DNA of 64,000 nt from Treponema sp. (GCA_017619795.1 JAFZRP010000114.1:62001-126000); one strand, 5' to 3'. Positions 16,091 to 25,842 are shown, counted from the first letter of the stretch. Numbers and translations: made by a program. The notes: generated by a model not told the origin, from the sequence alone.

Positions 16091-17659
16091 ATGATTAAAA
16101 AAACTTGCAACTTAAAACTGCTAAATCTCTGCCTTGCCCTACTTTGTTTAAATCTTCTTACAATTACAGGTTGTGCAAACGCAAACACTCAGGAATATAA
16201 TAGAGGAGGGACTGTTCCCGCCGATACACTTGATTATTCAAGCATAAATCATGATCTTCCTGTAATTAAAATTATTTCTGAAACAGGCAAAAATGATTTT
16301 GTTGAAAAACCAGTTTCAAAGGTTGTTTCTGCAAACAGCTGGTGGGGACCAAAAAAGCCGGAACCTTATTACGAAAAATGTAAAATCACCGTTTATAAAG
16401 AAAGCGGCGAAATAGATCCTAATTTAAATGAAGTAGCCGGTCAGGTAAAGGTTCGCGGAAACTGGACTACCAGCTACGACAAAAAGCCTTTGCGAATTAA
16501 GTTTGATGATAAGCAGAATATGCTTGGTTTAAATAATGGAAATGCATTTAAAAGCTGGGTTCTGACAGCATCATATAAAGACTGGTCTTTCTTACGCGAT
16601 GCAACTGCTTTTTATATGAACAAACTTATCTCTCCAGACTATTACACAACCGATTATCATCTGGTAGAGGTATACATTAATAACAAATACTGGGGCGTTT
16701 ATCTTCTTGTAGAACAGCAGCAGACAAATAAAAAAAGAATAAATATTTCTGAGCCAAAGGATAACTACACTGGTACAGATATCGGCTATCTGCTCGAGTT
16801 TGATAATTACAGCCAGTATGAGGATTACAAGTTCAATATCAACTACCTTCATCATCTGAATGATAAAAATGGAGCAAGAATTGAAACCTCAAAGCTTACT
16901 TCGGGCTATACAATTAAAAGCGATATTTATGACAACGCACAGGTTGATTTCATTGGAAAATATATGAACAACCTTTGGAAAATCTGTTACGAAGCTGTTT
17001 ATGAGAAAAAGTATTCTGAGTTTGATAACAATTATTCGCCGGTAGAGATGAAGTTTGAAAATGCCAGTCTTTCTGATGATGAAAAAATCTTGATGTGTGT
17101 TTCAAAAATAATTGATATTGATTCGCTCGTTGACAGTTATATTTTGAATGAGGTTTGCTGCGATGCCGACATTTACTGGTCGAGCTTCTACATGGATCTT
17201 GATTTTGGCAAGAACAAGAAAAAGCTCACGTTTGAAGCTCCGTGGGATTTTGATTCTGGACTTGGAAATAAACGTCATTGTGCAGATGCTCAGGGCTTGT
17301 ATGCCGGTGTTGGTGGATACGATGTAAACTATAGTCAGAAGGGTTATGGAAATCCGTGGCTTATAATCTTTGTAAACTGCGACTGGTTCCAGGATAAGGT
17401 TAAAGCTAAATGGCAGCAGATTCATGATGATGATGTACTTGGAAAGCTCACCGCCCAGATTGACGAAGTTAGCACTAAATACGTAACAAACTTTGCCAAC
17501 AACTATGCCCGCTGGAACAACATTGGAAACAATGGCTCTGTCGGCAATGAGTTAAACAGTAAAGCCGCCGCCTGCAAAACCCAAAAAGAAGCTGCCGATT
17601 ACTTAAAAGACTGGCTTACAAAACGGTTTGCCGCTCTAGATGGGCTATGGTTAAAATAG
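16091..17659 (+). CDS. CotH-kinase family lipoprotein
   Basis: The CotH family includes atypical protein kinases of spore coats, and related proteins are found on cell surfaces of polysaccharide degraders. The signal peptide ends in TITGC with Cys28 lipidated. The domain spans about 95-515: VRGNWTTSYDKKPLRIKFD (the family's strand before the kinase-like core), WVLTASYKDWSFLRD, YWGVYLLVEQQ, then EAPWDFDSGLGN (377-388), where the Asp residues match the metal-binding region. At 522 aa it is a complete domain with no added modules. The gene follows a terminator and precedes the purine operon, so it is its own unit. Whether it phosphorylates proteins outside the cell is not shown by sequence. Confidence 0.88.
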   Translation: MIKKTCNLKLLNLCLALLCLNLLTITGCANANTQEYNRGGTVPADTLDYSSINHDLPVIKIISETGKNDFVEKPVSKVVSANSWWGPKKPEPYYEKCKITVYKESGEIDPNLNEVAGQVKVRGNWTTSYDKKPLRIKFDDKQNMLGLNNGNAFKSWVLTASYKDWSFLRDATAFYMNKLISPDYYTTDYHLVEVYINNKYWGVYLLVEQQQTNKKRINISEPKDNYTGTDIGYLLEFDNYSQYEDYKFNINYLHHLNDKNGARIETSKLTSGYTIKSDIYDNAQVDFIGKYMNNLWKICYEAVYEKKYSEFDNNYSPVEMKFENASLSDDEKILMCVSKIIDIDSLVDSYILNEVCCDADIYWSSFYMDLDFGKNKKKLTFEAPWDFDSGLGNKRHCADAQGLYAGVGGYDVNYSQKGYGNPWLIIFVNCDWFQDKVKAKWQQIHDDDVLGKLTAQIDEVSTKYVTNFANNYARWNNIGNNGSVGNELNSKAAACKTQKEAADYLKDWLTKRFAALDGLWLK

Positions 17660-17668
17660 GCTCACTAA

Positions 17669-17697
17669 TTGACAAACAAGGCGAAAATAATCAAAAT
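17669..17697 (+). promoter_or_regulatory. Candidate promoter of the purine operon
   Basis: A perfect TTGACA (17669-17674) is followed after 17 bp by CAAAAT (17692-17697), a 4/6 match to the -10 consensus, 35 bp before purC. No known purine operator or riboswitch was recognised in this short leader. Confidence 0.45.
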
Positions 17698-17732
17698 CTT
17701 CAATAATATTAAGTCTAAAAGGAAGTATTCAA

Positions 17733-18602
17733 ATGAAAGAGTTTTCGCCTATTAAAGAAGGTAAAGTCAGAGAGATTTATGATGTTGGGGACAACCTTAT
17801 TCTTGTTGCAACAGACAGAATCAGCTGTTTTGATGTTATTCTTAACAACATTGTAACAAAGAAAGGTACCGTTTTAACTCAGATGTCTAAGTTCTGGTTT
17901 GATTACACCAAAGACATTATCAAAAACCACATGGTTTCAGTTGACGTAAACGATATGCCTGAGTATTTCAGACAGGATAAGTTCAACGGAAACAGCATGT
18001 TGTGTAAAAAGCTTAAAATGCTTCCTGTTGAATGTATTGTACGCGGTTACATTACAGGTTCTGGCTGGAAGAGCTACAAGGAAAATCAGACTGTTTGCGG
18101 AATTAAGCTTCCTGCAGGTCTTAGAGAATCAGAAAAGCTGCCTGAACCAATCTATACACCTTCTACAAAAGCCGAAATCGGCGACCACGATGAAAACATT
18201 TCTTTTGAACAATCTGTAGATTATCTTGAAAAACGCTTCCCTGGAAAAGGAAAAGAATATGCAACAAAGCTCCGCGACTACTCAATTGCACTTTACAAAA
18301 AATGTGCTGAGTATGCTCTTACAAAGGGCATAATTATTGCAGATACAAAGTTTGAGTTTGGTCTTGATGAAAACGGAGAAATTGTTGTTGGTGATGAAAT
18401 GCTTACTCCAGATTCATCACGCTTCTGGCCAAAGGATCAGTACGAAATCGGTCACGCTGAACCTTCTTACGACAAACAGTTTGCCCGCGACTGGCTTACA
18501 GCAAATCCTCATGACGACTGGAAGCTCCCTCAGGAAGTTGTAGATAAAACAATCGCAATTTATCTTGAAGGCTACGAAAAACTTACTGGAAAAAAACTTT
18601 AA
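17733..18602 (+). CDS. purC: SAICAR synthetase (purine biosynthesis)
   Basis: PurC joins CAIR and L-aspartate with ATP to make SAICAR, in the cytosol. The 289-aa protein has the family features in order: [20 protein letters not shown] (nucleotide-binding start, residues 10-29), [29 protein letters not shown] (94-112), [20 protein letters not shown] (about 137-156), [10 protein letters not shown], and [12 protein letters not shown]. An AGGAAG sequence precedes the ATG. It starts a tight operon with purB 26 bp downstream and guaA after that, so the late steps to IMP and the branch to GMP are made together. Confidence 0.97.
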   Translation: MKEFSPIKEGKVREIYDVGDNLILVATDRISCFDVILNNIVTKKGTVLTQMSKFWFDYTKDIIKNHMVSVDVNDMPEYFRQDKFNGNSMLCKKLKMLPVECIVRGYITGSGWKSYKENQTVCGIKLPAGLRESEKLPEPIYTPSTKAEIGDHDENISFEQSVDYLEKRFPGKGKEYATKLRDYSIALYKKCAEYALTKGIIIADTKFEFGLDENGEIVVGDEMLTPDSSRFWPKDQYEIGHAEPSYDKQFARDWLTANPHDDWKLPQEVVDKTIAIYLEGYEKLTGKKL

Positions 18603-18628
18603 TCAGACAAACTTAATAGGAAAATAAA

Positions 18629-20044
18629 ATGAAAGATACTTACGAAACCCCATTATCATCACGCTACGCTTCCGATTACATGCTCAAGCTTTTTTCTTCG
18701 GATACACGCTATCAGACCTGGCGAAAGCTTTGGGTTGCCCTTGCAAAAGCAGAAAGTGCTCTCGGGTTGCCGGTAACAGAAGCACAGGTAAAGGAGCTTT
18801 CTGAGCATATTACAGATATTGATTATGATGTAGTAGCTGCCCGCGAAAAAGAAGTTCGCCACGATGTTATGGCTCATGTTTACGCTTATGGAAAAGTTGC
18901 TCCATCTGCAGCCGGAATTATCCATCTTGGTGCTACAAGCTGTTATGTTACAGACAATGCCGACCTTGTTATTTACAGAGATGGTCTTCGCTATCTTCGC
19001 GGAGAGCTCTTAAAGGTAATTTCCAATCTTTGTGATTTTGCAGATAAATACAAGGCTCTTCCAACTTTGGGTTATACTCATTATCAGCCTGCACAGCTTG
19101 TTACTGTTGGAAAACGTGCTACACTCTGGATGCAGGACTTTTTATCAGACCTGGAAGAAATCGATTTTGCAATAGAAAACGTTAAGTTCTTGGGCTGCCG
19201 AGGTACAACAGGTACAGAAGCTTCCTTTATGGACCTTTTCGAAGGCGACCACAAAAAGTGCGAAAAGCTTAACGAAATGATTGCCAAGGATTTTGGTTTT
19301 GAAAAAATCTTTGATGTTCAGGGTCAGACTTATCCACGAAAGGTAGACAGCCGCATCCTTAATGCTCTTTCTTCAATCGCACAGAGCTGCTACAGAATGG
19401 CTAACGATATCCGTCTTTTGCAGCACGACCGTCAGGTTGAAGAGCCTTTTGAAAAAAATCAGATTGGTTCTTCTGCAATGGCTTACAAGAGAAACCCAAT
19501 GCGTTCAGAAAGAATCTGTTCTTTGGCACGCTACCTTATGGCAGATGCCCTCAACGCCCCAATGACAGCTTGTACTCAGTGGCTTGAGCGAACTCTTGAT
19601 GATTCAGCTAACCGCCGAATCTCTTTGCCGGAGGGCTTCCTCTGCTGCGATGCAATTTTAAGACTTGCTCAGAATGTTACAGACGGCATGCACGTAAACG
19701 AAAAGATTGTTGAAAAGGCTTGCCGAGATTACCTTCCATTTATTGCTACAGAAAACCTTATGATGGAGGCTGTAAAGCGCGGTGGAAACCGTCAGCAGCT
19801 ACACGAAATTATCCGTCGTTGTTCTATGGAAGCTACTGCTAAAATGAAGAATGGCGAAGAGTGTGATTTGCTTGCACGCCTTGCTAACGAAAAAGAGTTT
19901 GGACTTACCGAAGCAGAAATGAAGGAGCTTTTGAATCCTTCGCTTTACATTGGAAGATGTCCAGAGCAGGTAACAGCACTCATAGAAAAAGTAAAGCCAC
20001 TTTTGAAGGATGTTGCTAAAGAATCAGCTGAAATAAACTTATAA
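18629..20044 (+). CDS. purB: Adenylosuccinate lyase
   Basis: PurB removes fumarate from SAICAR and from adenylosuccinate, serving both IMP and AMP synthesis. The 471-aa protein is of the fumarase/aspartase superfamily: RHDVMAHVYAYG with the active-site His region (about 77-88), HLGATSCYVTDNADL (97-111), TLGYTHYQPAQLVTVGKRA (conserved His region near 150) and the signature SSAMAYKRNPMRSERIC (about 286-302), whose first Ser is the catalytic loop residue. The length and the placing of the motifs resemble the longer, human-like PurB group. An AGGAAA sequence lies ahead of the start. It lies between purC and guaA in the same operon. Confidence 0.96.
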   Translation: MKDTYETPLSSRYASDYMLKLFSSDTRYQTWRKLWVALAKAESALGLPVTEAQVKELSEHITDIDYDVVAAREKEVRHDVMAHVYAYGKVAPSAAGIIHLGATSCYVTDNADLVIYRDGLRYLRGELLKVISNLCDFADKYKALPTLGYTHYQPAQLVTVGKRATLWMQDFLSDLEEIDFAIENVKFLGCRGTTGTEASFMDLFEGDHKKCEKLNEMIAKDFGFEKIFDVQGQTYPRKVDSRILNALSSIAQSCYRMANDIRLLQHDRQVEEPFEKNQIGSSAMAYKRNPMRSERICSLARYLMADALNAPMTACTQWLERTLDDSANRRISLPEGFLCCDAILRLAQNVTDGMHVNEKIVEKACRDYLPFIATENLMMEAVKRGGNRQQLHEIIRRCSMEATAKMKNGEECDLLARLANEKEFGLTEAEMKELLNPSLYIGRCPEQVTALIEKVKPLLKDVAKESAEINL

Positions 20045-20061
20045 CGCGAAGAAGGAATATT

Positions 20062-21936
20062 ATGCGCGAGAAAATTGTTGTTTTGGATTTTGGAAGTCAG
20101 TATGCTCATCTTATTGCAAAGCGCTTCCGTATGCTGGGCTATTACTCAGAAATTGCCCTTCCGTCTACCAGCCTCGAAGTTTTTGAAAACGCAAAAGGCA
20201 TTGTTTTTAGCGGCGGACCAAGCTCCGTTTACGATGAAAAGATTCCAGAGTTCAACAGCGAGATTCTTAATCTGGATATTCCAATTCTTGGCCTCTGTTA
20301 TGGTCATTACATTGTTCAGCAGGGCTACAACGGAAAAATTGCTAAAGCTCCTGTCGGCGAGTTTGGTTATGCAACACTTAATTTGAATCCAAAAGTTACT
20401 TCTCCGCTTTTCAAAGGAATTGAGCCTGTTCAGCAGGTTTGGATGAGCCATCAGGACGGAGTTTTTGAGATTGGCGAAGGTTTTGAGATTGTTGGTTCTA
20501 CAAAGGATTGTCCTATTGCGGCAACTCAGAATCTTGCAAAAAAACGCTTTAGTCTTCAGTTCCACTGCGAGGTAAAAGACACACCTTGCGGCAATCAGAT
20601 TTTCCAGAACTTTGCAGATTACTGTGGAATGGAAAAGAACTGGGATCAGGACACAGTGCTTCAGGTTATTCTTGAGCAGATTAAGGAACAGGCAGGCAGC
20701 CGAAACGTTCTGCTTTTCCTTAGCGGTGGTGTTGATTCTACAATTGCGTTTGCACTTTTGAACAAGGCTCTCGGTCAGGACAGAGTTCTTGGTCTTCATA
20801 TTGATAACGGTTTTATGCGCAAGGATGAAAGTAAAAAGGTTGGTGAAGCTTACAGAAAGTTTGGTTTTACAAACTTCATCACAGAGGATGCAAGCGAATC
20901 CTTCCTGAATGCGATTGCCGGACTTACCGACCCGCAGAAAAAACGCGCTGCAGTCGGCGAAAACTTTATTTCTGTACGCGACAGAGTTGTCGCTCAGCAG
21001 AAGCTCGATGAAGACAACTGGCTTTTGGCACAGGGAACGCTTTATCCGGATATTATTGAATCTGGTGGAACAAAAAACTCTAACGTAATTAAAACACACC
21101 ACAACCGTGTTCAGGGAATCCAGAAGCTTATTGAAAAAGGTTTGATTATTGAGCCGATTAAGGAGCTTTACAAGGACGAGGTTCGCGCAATTGGAAAGAA
21201 GCTTGGACTTTCAGACGAGCTTGTAATGCGTCATCCTTTCCCGGGACCTGGCTTGAGTATAAATGTTTTGTGCAATAAGGGTGTTCAGAGTGATGATGAT
21301 GTGGCTGAAATTAAAAAGGCTCAGGCAGAGCTTGATAATGTTAAGCTTGATATGTTCTGTGACAAATGTCTTTCTACACTCAAACGCTCAGTGCTGCCTC
21401 TTCGTTCAGTAGGTGTTCAGGGAGATTTCAGAACTTATCGTTTCCCAGCTTTGCTTACCTTTAAGGAAGAGGGCGAAGGTTTCTATCACTTCCCGGAAAA
21501 ACGCGAAAAAATTGAGTCAGCTGCAAGTACAATCTTAAACGCTTCTCAATACATGAACCGTACCTGCATAAAGCTTTACCAAAATCCTGCATTAAAGGAT
21601 GATGATTTGAAGATTCAGGAAGGCTATTGCGACAAACGCCGCTTAGACCAGCTTCGCGAGGTTGATAATATTGTTCTTACAGAGCTTCATAAATCCGGCT
21701 GGTACAATCAGATTTTCCAGCACCTTACAATAGATTTACCTTACGCAAGCAGCAAGGACCATGCAACTTTTGTTCTGCGCCCAGTTTGTTCTGAGGATGT
21801 AATGACAGCCCGCTTTGCAATGCTGCCACAGGATTTGCTCCAGACAATAGTTCACAAAATTGCCGAGCTTCCGTTTGTAGACGCACTTTATTTTGATGCT
21901 ACAAACAAGCCGCCTGCAACGTTTGGATGGGAGTAG
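20062..21936 (+). CDS. guaA: GMP synthase, glutamine-hydrolysing, long (eukaryote-like) form
   Basis: GuaA converts XMP, ATP and glutamine to GMP. The N-terminal glutamine amidotransferase has nucleophile Cys79 in GLCYGHY, and His168/Glu170 in QFHCEV, where Cys replaces the usual Pro. The synthetase part has the PP-loop SGGVDS at 221-226. The C-terminal region has the ligand motif RHPFPGPGLSINVLC but is much extended: the protein is 624 aa compared with about 525 in E. coli, with the extra length in the dimerisation domain, as in human-type GMP synthases. It ends PPATFGWE instead of the common PPGTIEWE. A GAAGGA sequence precedes the ATG, 17 bp after purB. A strong terminator follows. Confidence 0.96.
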   Translation: MREKIVVLDFGSQYAHLIAKRFRMLGYYSEIALPSTSLEVFENAKGIVFSGGPSSVYDEKIPEFNSEILNLDIPILGLCYGHYIVQQGYNGKIAKAPVGEFGYATLNLNPKVTSPLFKGIEPVQQVWMSHQDGVFEIGEGFEIVGSTKDCPIAATQNLAKKRFSLQFHCEVKDTPCGNQIFQNFADYCGMEKNWDQDTVLQVILEQIKEQAGSRNVLLFLSGGVDSTIAFALLNKALGQDRVLGLHIDNGFMRKDESKKVGEAYRKFGFTNFITEDASESFLNAIAGLTDPQKKRAAVGENFISVRDRVVAQQKLDEDNWLLAQGTLYPDIIESGGTKNSNVIKTHHNRVQGIQKLIEKGLIIEPIKELYKDEVRAIGKKLGLSDELVMRHPFPGPGLSINVLCNKGVQSDDDVAEIKKAQAELDNVKLDMFCDKCLSTLKRSVLPLRSVGVQGDFRTYRFPALLTFKEEGEGFYHFPEKREKIESAASTILNASQYMNRTCIKLYQNPALKDDDLKIQEGYCDKRRLDQLREVDNIVLTELHKSGWYNQIFQHLTIDLPYASSKDHATFVLRPVCSEDVMTARFAMLPQDLLQTIVHKIAELPFVDALYFDATNKPPATFGWE

Positions 21937-21940
21937 TAAT

Positions 21941-21978
21941 AAAAAAGGGTCACCGAAAAACTCGATGACCCTTTTTTT
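21941..21978. terminator. Bidirectional intrinsic terminator between guaA and the NSS gene
   Basis: AAAAAAGGGTCA (21941-21952) pairs with TGACCCTTTTTTT (21966-21978). The symmetric A- and T-runs let it stop transcription from guaA on the plus strand and from the convergent transporter gene on the minus strand. Confidence 0.93.
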
Positions 21979-21984
21979 ATCAGC

Positions 21985-22005
21985 TTGTCGGTTTAATTCC
22001 GACAA
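21985..22005. repeat. Type-A-like palindrome variant
   Basis: TTGTCGG (21985-21991) and CCGACAA (21999-22005) with a 7-base loop resemble the arms of the copy at 25849-25871. It lies 9 bp past the stop codon of the minus-strand NSS gene, the same placing as the other copies, but the loop differs. Confidence 0.45.
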
Positions 22006-22013
22006 TTACAAAC

Positions 22014-23435
22014 TTATTTCTTACCGAAGATGTCGAAGTAACCTGCGATGAATACAACGATGATGATAAGAGGAGCAATCCATCTGAGGTAGAACTTAAC
22101 AACCTTGTTCTTAGGGAACTTAATTCCTTCGCCAGCGTCAGCTTCTGCAATAAAGCCGTCCCAGCCCCAGCCCTTCTTAATTGTACAGAAGAGGAGGAAG
22201 ATAAGAGAACCAAGTGGAAGAAGGTTCTGGCTTACGATAAAGTCTTCAAGAGCATCAATAGATCCGATGTGTGCACCAAAGTGTACGCCAGACCATACGT
22301 TCATACCAAGAGCAGCAGGTGTTGCAAGAACGAGCATTGCTACGAAGTTGATAAGAACAGCTTTGCGGCGGCTCCATCCGAGCTTATCCATTGGGAATGC
22401 AACGATATTTTCGAATACTGCAATTACAGTAGAAAGAGCTGCAAATGACATAAAGAGGAAGAAGAAAGCACCAACAATGCGTCCAGCAATTGGTCCCATA
22501 GCATTGAATACGTTTGGTAAAGACATAAATGCAAGACCTGCACCAGAAGAAGCTTCTACGTTGAATGCTGCACAAGCTGGGAAAATAATCAAGCCGGCAC
22601 AAATTGCAACGAATGTATCAAGTCCGATAACGCGCAAAGATTCACCTGTAAGAGAGTGCTCTTTATCAATGTAAGAACCGAAGATTTCCATAGAACCAAT
22701 ACCGAGTGACAGTGTGAAGAATGCCTGTCCCATAGCGGCATAGATTGTATCCCAAAGTCCGTGTTCGCCACTTACAAGAGCCTTAAAGTCTGGTTTAAGA
22801 TAGAATGCATAACCAGCTCCTGCTCCTGGAAGGAATGCAACGTAAATTGCAAGACCAATCATGATAATAAGCAAAGCAGACATCATAATTTTTGTAATGC
22901 GCTCAACACCCTTCTGAAGACCAAGGAAACAAGTTCCAAAACCGATTATGATTACTACAACCATTCCAATCAAAAGAGTTGATGGAGAACCAACTGTTCC
23001 ACCAACGAACTCTTCTACAATTGCATCTCCAGACATTCCTACAAACTTTCCAGTAATCATTTGTACGAAATATTTAAGGAACCATCCAGAAACAACTGTA
23101 TAGAACATCATCAAAAGATAGTTACCAGCAACTGCAAATCCATTATACCAGTGCCATTTTGTTCCTTCTGGCTCAAGCTGCTGGAAAGCTTCTGCCATAC
23201 TCTTGCGAGAAGCACGACCTACTGCAAACTCACATACCATTACAGGAAGTCCAAGAATTACAAGGAATATCAGATAAATAAGAACAAAGGCTGCTCCACC
23301 GTATTTTCCTGTAATATAAGGAAAGCGCCAAACGTTTCCTAATCCGATTGCACAACCAGCAGACAATAACAAAAATCCAAGTCTACTGCCTAATGTTTCG
23401 CGTTTTGCAACGCCTTGAGTTTCGTTATCACTCAT
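22014..23435 (-). CDS. Sodium-dependent transporter, NSS/SNF family
   Basis: This is a complete 473-aa inner-membrane Na+-coupled symporter of the neurotransmitter-sodium-symporter family. The TM1 signature GCAIGLGNVWRFPY lies near residues 27-40, and about 11-12 hydrophobic helices follow. GMVVVIIIGFGTCFLGLQKGVERITK and GQAFFTLSLGIGSMEIFGSY match the conserved TM5 and TM6 zones. The substrate is probably an amino acid, as for most bacterial members, but is not shown by sequence. An AGGAG sequence lies ahead of the ATG. It diverges from the PncC-GH27 fusion gene and shares a terminator with guaA. Confidence 0.94.
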   Translation of the reverse strand: MSDNETQGVAKRETLGSRLGFLLLSAGCAIGLGNVWRFPYITGKYGGAAFVLIYLIFLVILGLPVMVCEFAVGRASRKSMAEAFQQLEPEGTKWHWYNGFAVAGNYLLMMFYTVVSGWFLKYFVQMITGKFVGMSGDAIVEEFVGGTVGSPSTLLIGMVVVIIIGFGTCFLGLQKGVERITKIMMSALLIIMIGLAIYVAFLPGAGAGYAFYLKPDFKALVSGEHGLWDTIYAAMGQAFFTLSLGIGSMEIFGSYIDKEHSLTGESLRVIGLDTFVAICAGLIIFPACAAFNVEASSGAGLAFMSLPNVFNAMGPIAGRIVGAFFFLFMSFAALSTVIAVFENIVAFPMDKLGWSRRKAVLINFVAMLVLATPAALGMNVWSGVHFGAHIGSIDALEDFIVSQNLLPLGSLIFLLFCTIKKGWGWDGFIAEADAGEGIKFPKNKVVKFYLRWIAPLIIIVVFIAGYFDIFGKK

Positions 23436-23559
23436 TTTTTTCTCCTGACCGCTAACATTTCTGTGTAGCAGTACAATTTTATAATATAAATTATATTCTA
23501 AGGCGAAAAAGTTAGATTTTCAATAGTGTTTTCTGATAGAATGGAAAAAGGAGCAAAAA

Positions 23560-25842
23560 ATGAACATTTCACAGGTGCAGGAAAAATATAATCTGCTTAC
23601 AAAAACACTTATACATAAAAAAATCACCATAACTGCAATGGAAAGCTGTACTTCCGGGCTGATTGCATCCCTTATTACTGATACAGAAGGTTCGTCGGAG
23701 ATTTTTAAAGGTTCGGTTGTTACCTATAGTAATAGAGCAAAAATAAGGATGGGAGTTCCATCAGAAATAATTGAAAAGTTTGGTGTTTATTCAAAAGAAA
23801 CTGCAAGGGCTATGGCATCTGCCTGCAGAAAAGCAGTAAGCACCGATATTGGAATTGGTGTTACCGGAACCTTTGGCAACGTGGACCCGGCAAACAAAGA
23901 CAGCACTGTTGGACAGGCTTTTTTTGCAATAGATTTTTTTGGTCTTGTTAAGGATTATGAAATTAAGCTGGAGCTTGAATCTTGCGAGGGTGCTGGTTTG
24001 GAGTCTGCCGATTTTGATTCCACCCGTTTTAACTGTAAGCTTCAGATTGCTCAGGCTATTGTTAACCGCTTACTTTCACGGCTTCAATATCCTTTGGCTC
24101 CAAGTAAAATTACAGATGATGCTTTCAGGTACGATTCTTTTAAGACTGGCGACGTGTTACTAAATAAGAAAAAAAATCATCTTCCAGCAATGGGCTGGAA
24201 CAGTTGGAATGCTTTTGGCAGCGGAAACACAGAAGCCCTTACAAAGGCAATGGCAGATAAAATTGTAGAGCTTGGATTGGAAAAGCTTGGGTACAAGTTT
24301 GTGGTGCTTGATGATGGATGCTACCGTTCGGAAAGAGTGGACGGAAAGCTTGCAAATGAAACCGTAAAGTTCCCGAGCGGCTTTAAGTCTTTGTCTAATT
24401 ACATTCATTCTAAAGGGCTCAAGTTTGGAATGTACAATGATATTGGAACAAACCTTTGCGCCGGTGCAGAAGTTGGAACGTGCGGACACGAAAAGGTTGA
24501 TGCACAGAGCTACGTTGATTGGGGTGTTGATTTCTTGAAAATCGATAACTGCTATTATCTTTGGGATAATGCAACTTTTTCTAATCCGGAAAATGCACGA
24601 TATGTTTTTGCGCCAAATATCAGGGGTATTACAATTTCCGGAAAAGATTTTGCAAAAAGTTTTTCTGCGGTAAATGATGGAGAGCTTGAAGGTGAAGGCG
24701 GAATAAAAACTGAATATTACGTTATGGGAATCGGTACGTTTGATGGAACTAACACAGGCATCACTCCAATTGGTCCAAGAAGCAGCGAGCTTGTTTTTAA
24801 TGTAGATGTTCCTTGTGGAGGTTTGTTCAAACTAACAATTGATTATGCTACAGGAAAGAAAAATGGTACCGGTCAATGGCTTCAGCTGGCAGTTGGTCAA
24901 AAGATTTTTTATGATTATTTCTTACCGTCCACAGATTCTGAACAAAGCTTTACAACCTCGGCAGAAATTATAGTTGAGTTTGAAGCCGGTAAAAACAAGC
25001 TGCGCCTTATGAACCACAGACGACAGGAAAATACACTTTGTTCGTATGCCGCGATGTTAGAGGGACTTAACCTTGCAGATCCAAATCACGACATTATCCT
25101 TTCTCTTTGTGAGTGGGGAAAAACTCAGCCGCAGAACTGGGGCTATAAGGTTGCCGACTCCTGGCGTATTTTGAATGATATTACCTTCCGTGTTGGCTCT
25201 GATGGAGATGCCGGCTTTGGTGCCTGGTCCGACGGTGGAACGCCGAGTGTTACATCGCAGTACAACAAGGCTGTTGTTATGGATGAGTTTGCGGGGCTGG
25301 ACAAAGGCTGGAACGACCCGGATATGCTTATGCTTGGAATGAAGGGACTTACACCTGTAATGAACAAAACTCATTTTACAATGTGGTGTATGATGAACTC
25401 TCCGCTTATGCTTGGAATGGATTTGCGCCGGGTTTGCAAAGAGGGCGACGGTGAAGGAAAAATGCTTTACAACATCATCACAAATAAAAAGCTGATTGAC
25501 CTGAACCAGGATAAGCTTGGCATTCAGGCAAAGCGTATTTTTACAACAGCTCCGTGCCAGCACCCGGACAAAGAATATATTCAGGATAATGAGCGTGTTG
25601 ATATTCTTAAAAAGCCGCTTGCCGACGGAAGCTTTGCGCTTAGCATTATCAACCTTAGCGAAAAAAATGCTTCTGCGCCTTTTAGTTTTTCACTTGCTGG
25701 TGTTTCTGCTGATGATGATGGTAATACTGAATTTACAATCGAAGACTTGTGGACAGGAAAGGTAGAAACTGTTCGTTCTGTAATTCAAGTACCTTCACTG
25801 CAGCCGTGCGACAATATTACGCTGAAGGTTACGGCAAGGTAA
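23560..25842 (+). CDS. Fusion of PncC/CinA-type amidase and GH27 alpha-galactosidase
   Basis: One unbroken 760-codon frame joins two unrelated enzymes. Residues about 14-180 match the CinA C-terminal/PncC domain (nicotinamide-nucleotide amidase): AMESCTSGLIASLITD at 26-41, VVTYSNRAKIRMGV, and GIGVTGTFGNVDP. In ESCTSG a Ser stands where Gly is usual. After a linker of about 30 residues, GH27 begins at MGWNSWNAFG (211). The nucleophile is D329 in FLKIDNC and the acid/base is probably D533 in VADSWRI, with GWNDPDMLM further on. Between them (about 345-510) is an inserted beta-rich domain resembling a carbohydrate-binding module. The only good ribosome site, AAGGAG, precedes the PncC part, and no signal peptide exists, so the product is cytosolic. 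An A8 run at 24169-24176 sits in the linker. Substrate would be imported alpha-galactosides. Confidence 0.88.
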   Translation: MNISQVQEKYNLLTKTLIHKKITITAMESCTSGLIASLITDTEGSSEIFKGSVVTYSNRAKIRMGVPSEIIEKFGVYSKETARAMASACRKAVSTDIGIGVTGTFGNVDPANKDSTVGQAFFAIDFFGLVKDYEIKLELESCEGAGLESADFDSTRFNCKLQIAQAIVNRLLSRLQYPLAPSKITDDAFRYDSFKTGDVLLNKKKNHLPAMGWNSWNAFGSGNTEALTKAMADKIVELGLEKLGYKFVVLDDGCYRSERVDGKLANETVKFPSGFKSLSNYIHSKGLKFGMYNDIGTNLCAGAEVGTCGHEKVDAQSYVDWGVDFLKIDNCYYLWDNATFSNPENARYVFAPNIRGITISGKDFAKSFSAVNDGELEGEGGIKTEYYVMGIGTFDGTNTGITPIGPRSSELVFNVDVPCGGLFKLTIDYATGKKNGTGQWLQLAVGQKIFYDYFLPSTDSEQSFTTSAEIIVEFEAGKNKLRLMNHRRQENTLCSYAAMLEGLNLADPNHDIILSLCEWGKTQPQNWGYKVADSWRILNDITFRVGSDGDAGFGAWSDGGTPSVTSQYNKAVVMDEFAGLDKGWNDPDMLMLGMKGLTPVMNKTHFTMWCMMNSPLMLGMDLRRVCKEGDGEGKMLYNIITNKKLIDLNQDKLGIQAKRIFTTAPCQHPDKEYIQDNERVDILKKPLADGSFALSIINLSEKNASAPFSFSLAGVSADDDGNTEFTIEDLWTGKVETVRSVIQVPSLQPCDNITLKVTAR

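Noticed and set aside
20146..21102. A 318-codon antisense frame inside guaA
   Set aside because: The sense strand encodes an unmistakable GMP synthase; the antisense product has no recognisable features.
24160..24190. Internal start giving a separate GH27 protein
   Set aside because: No ribosome site precedes any Met near the linker, and the PncC frame runs straight through; the fusion is kept, with the A8 run flagged.
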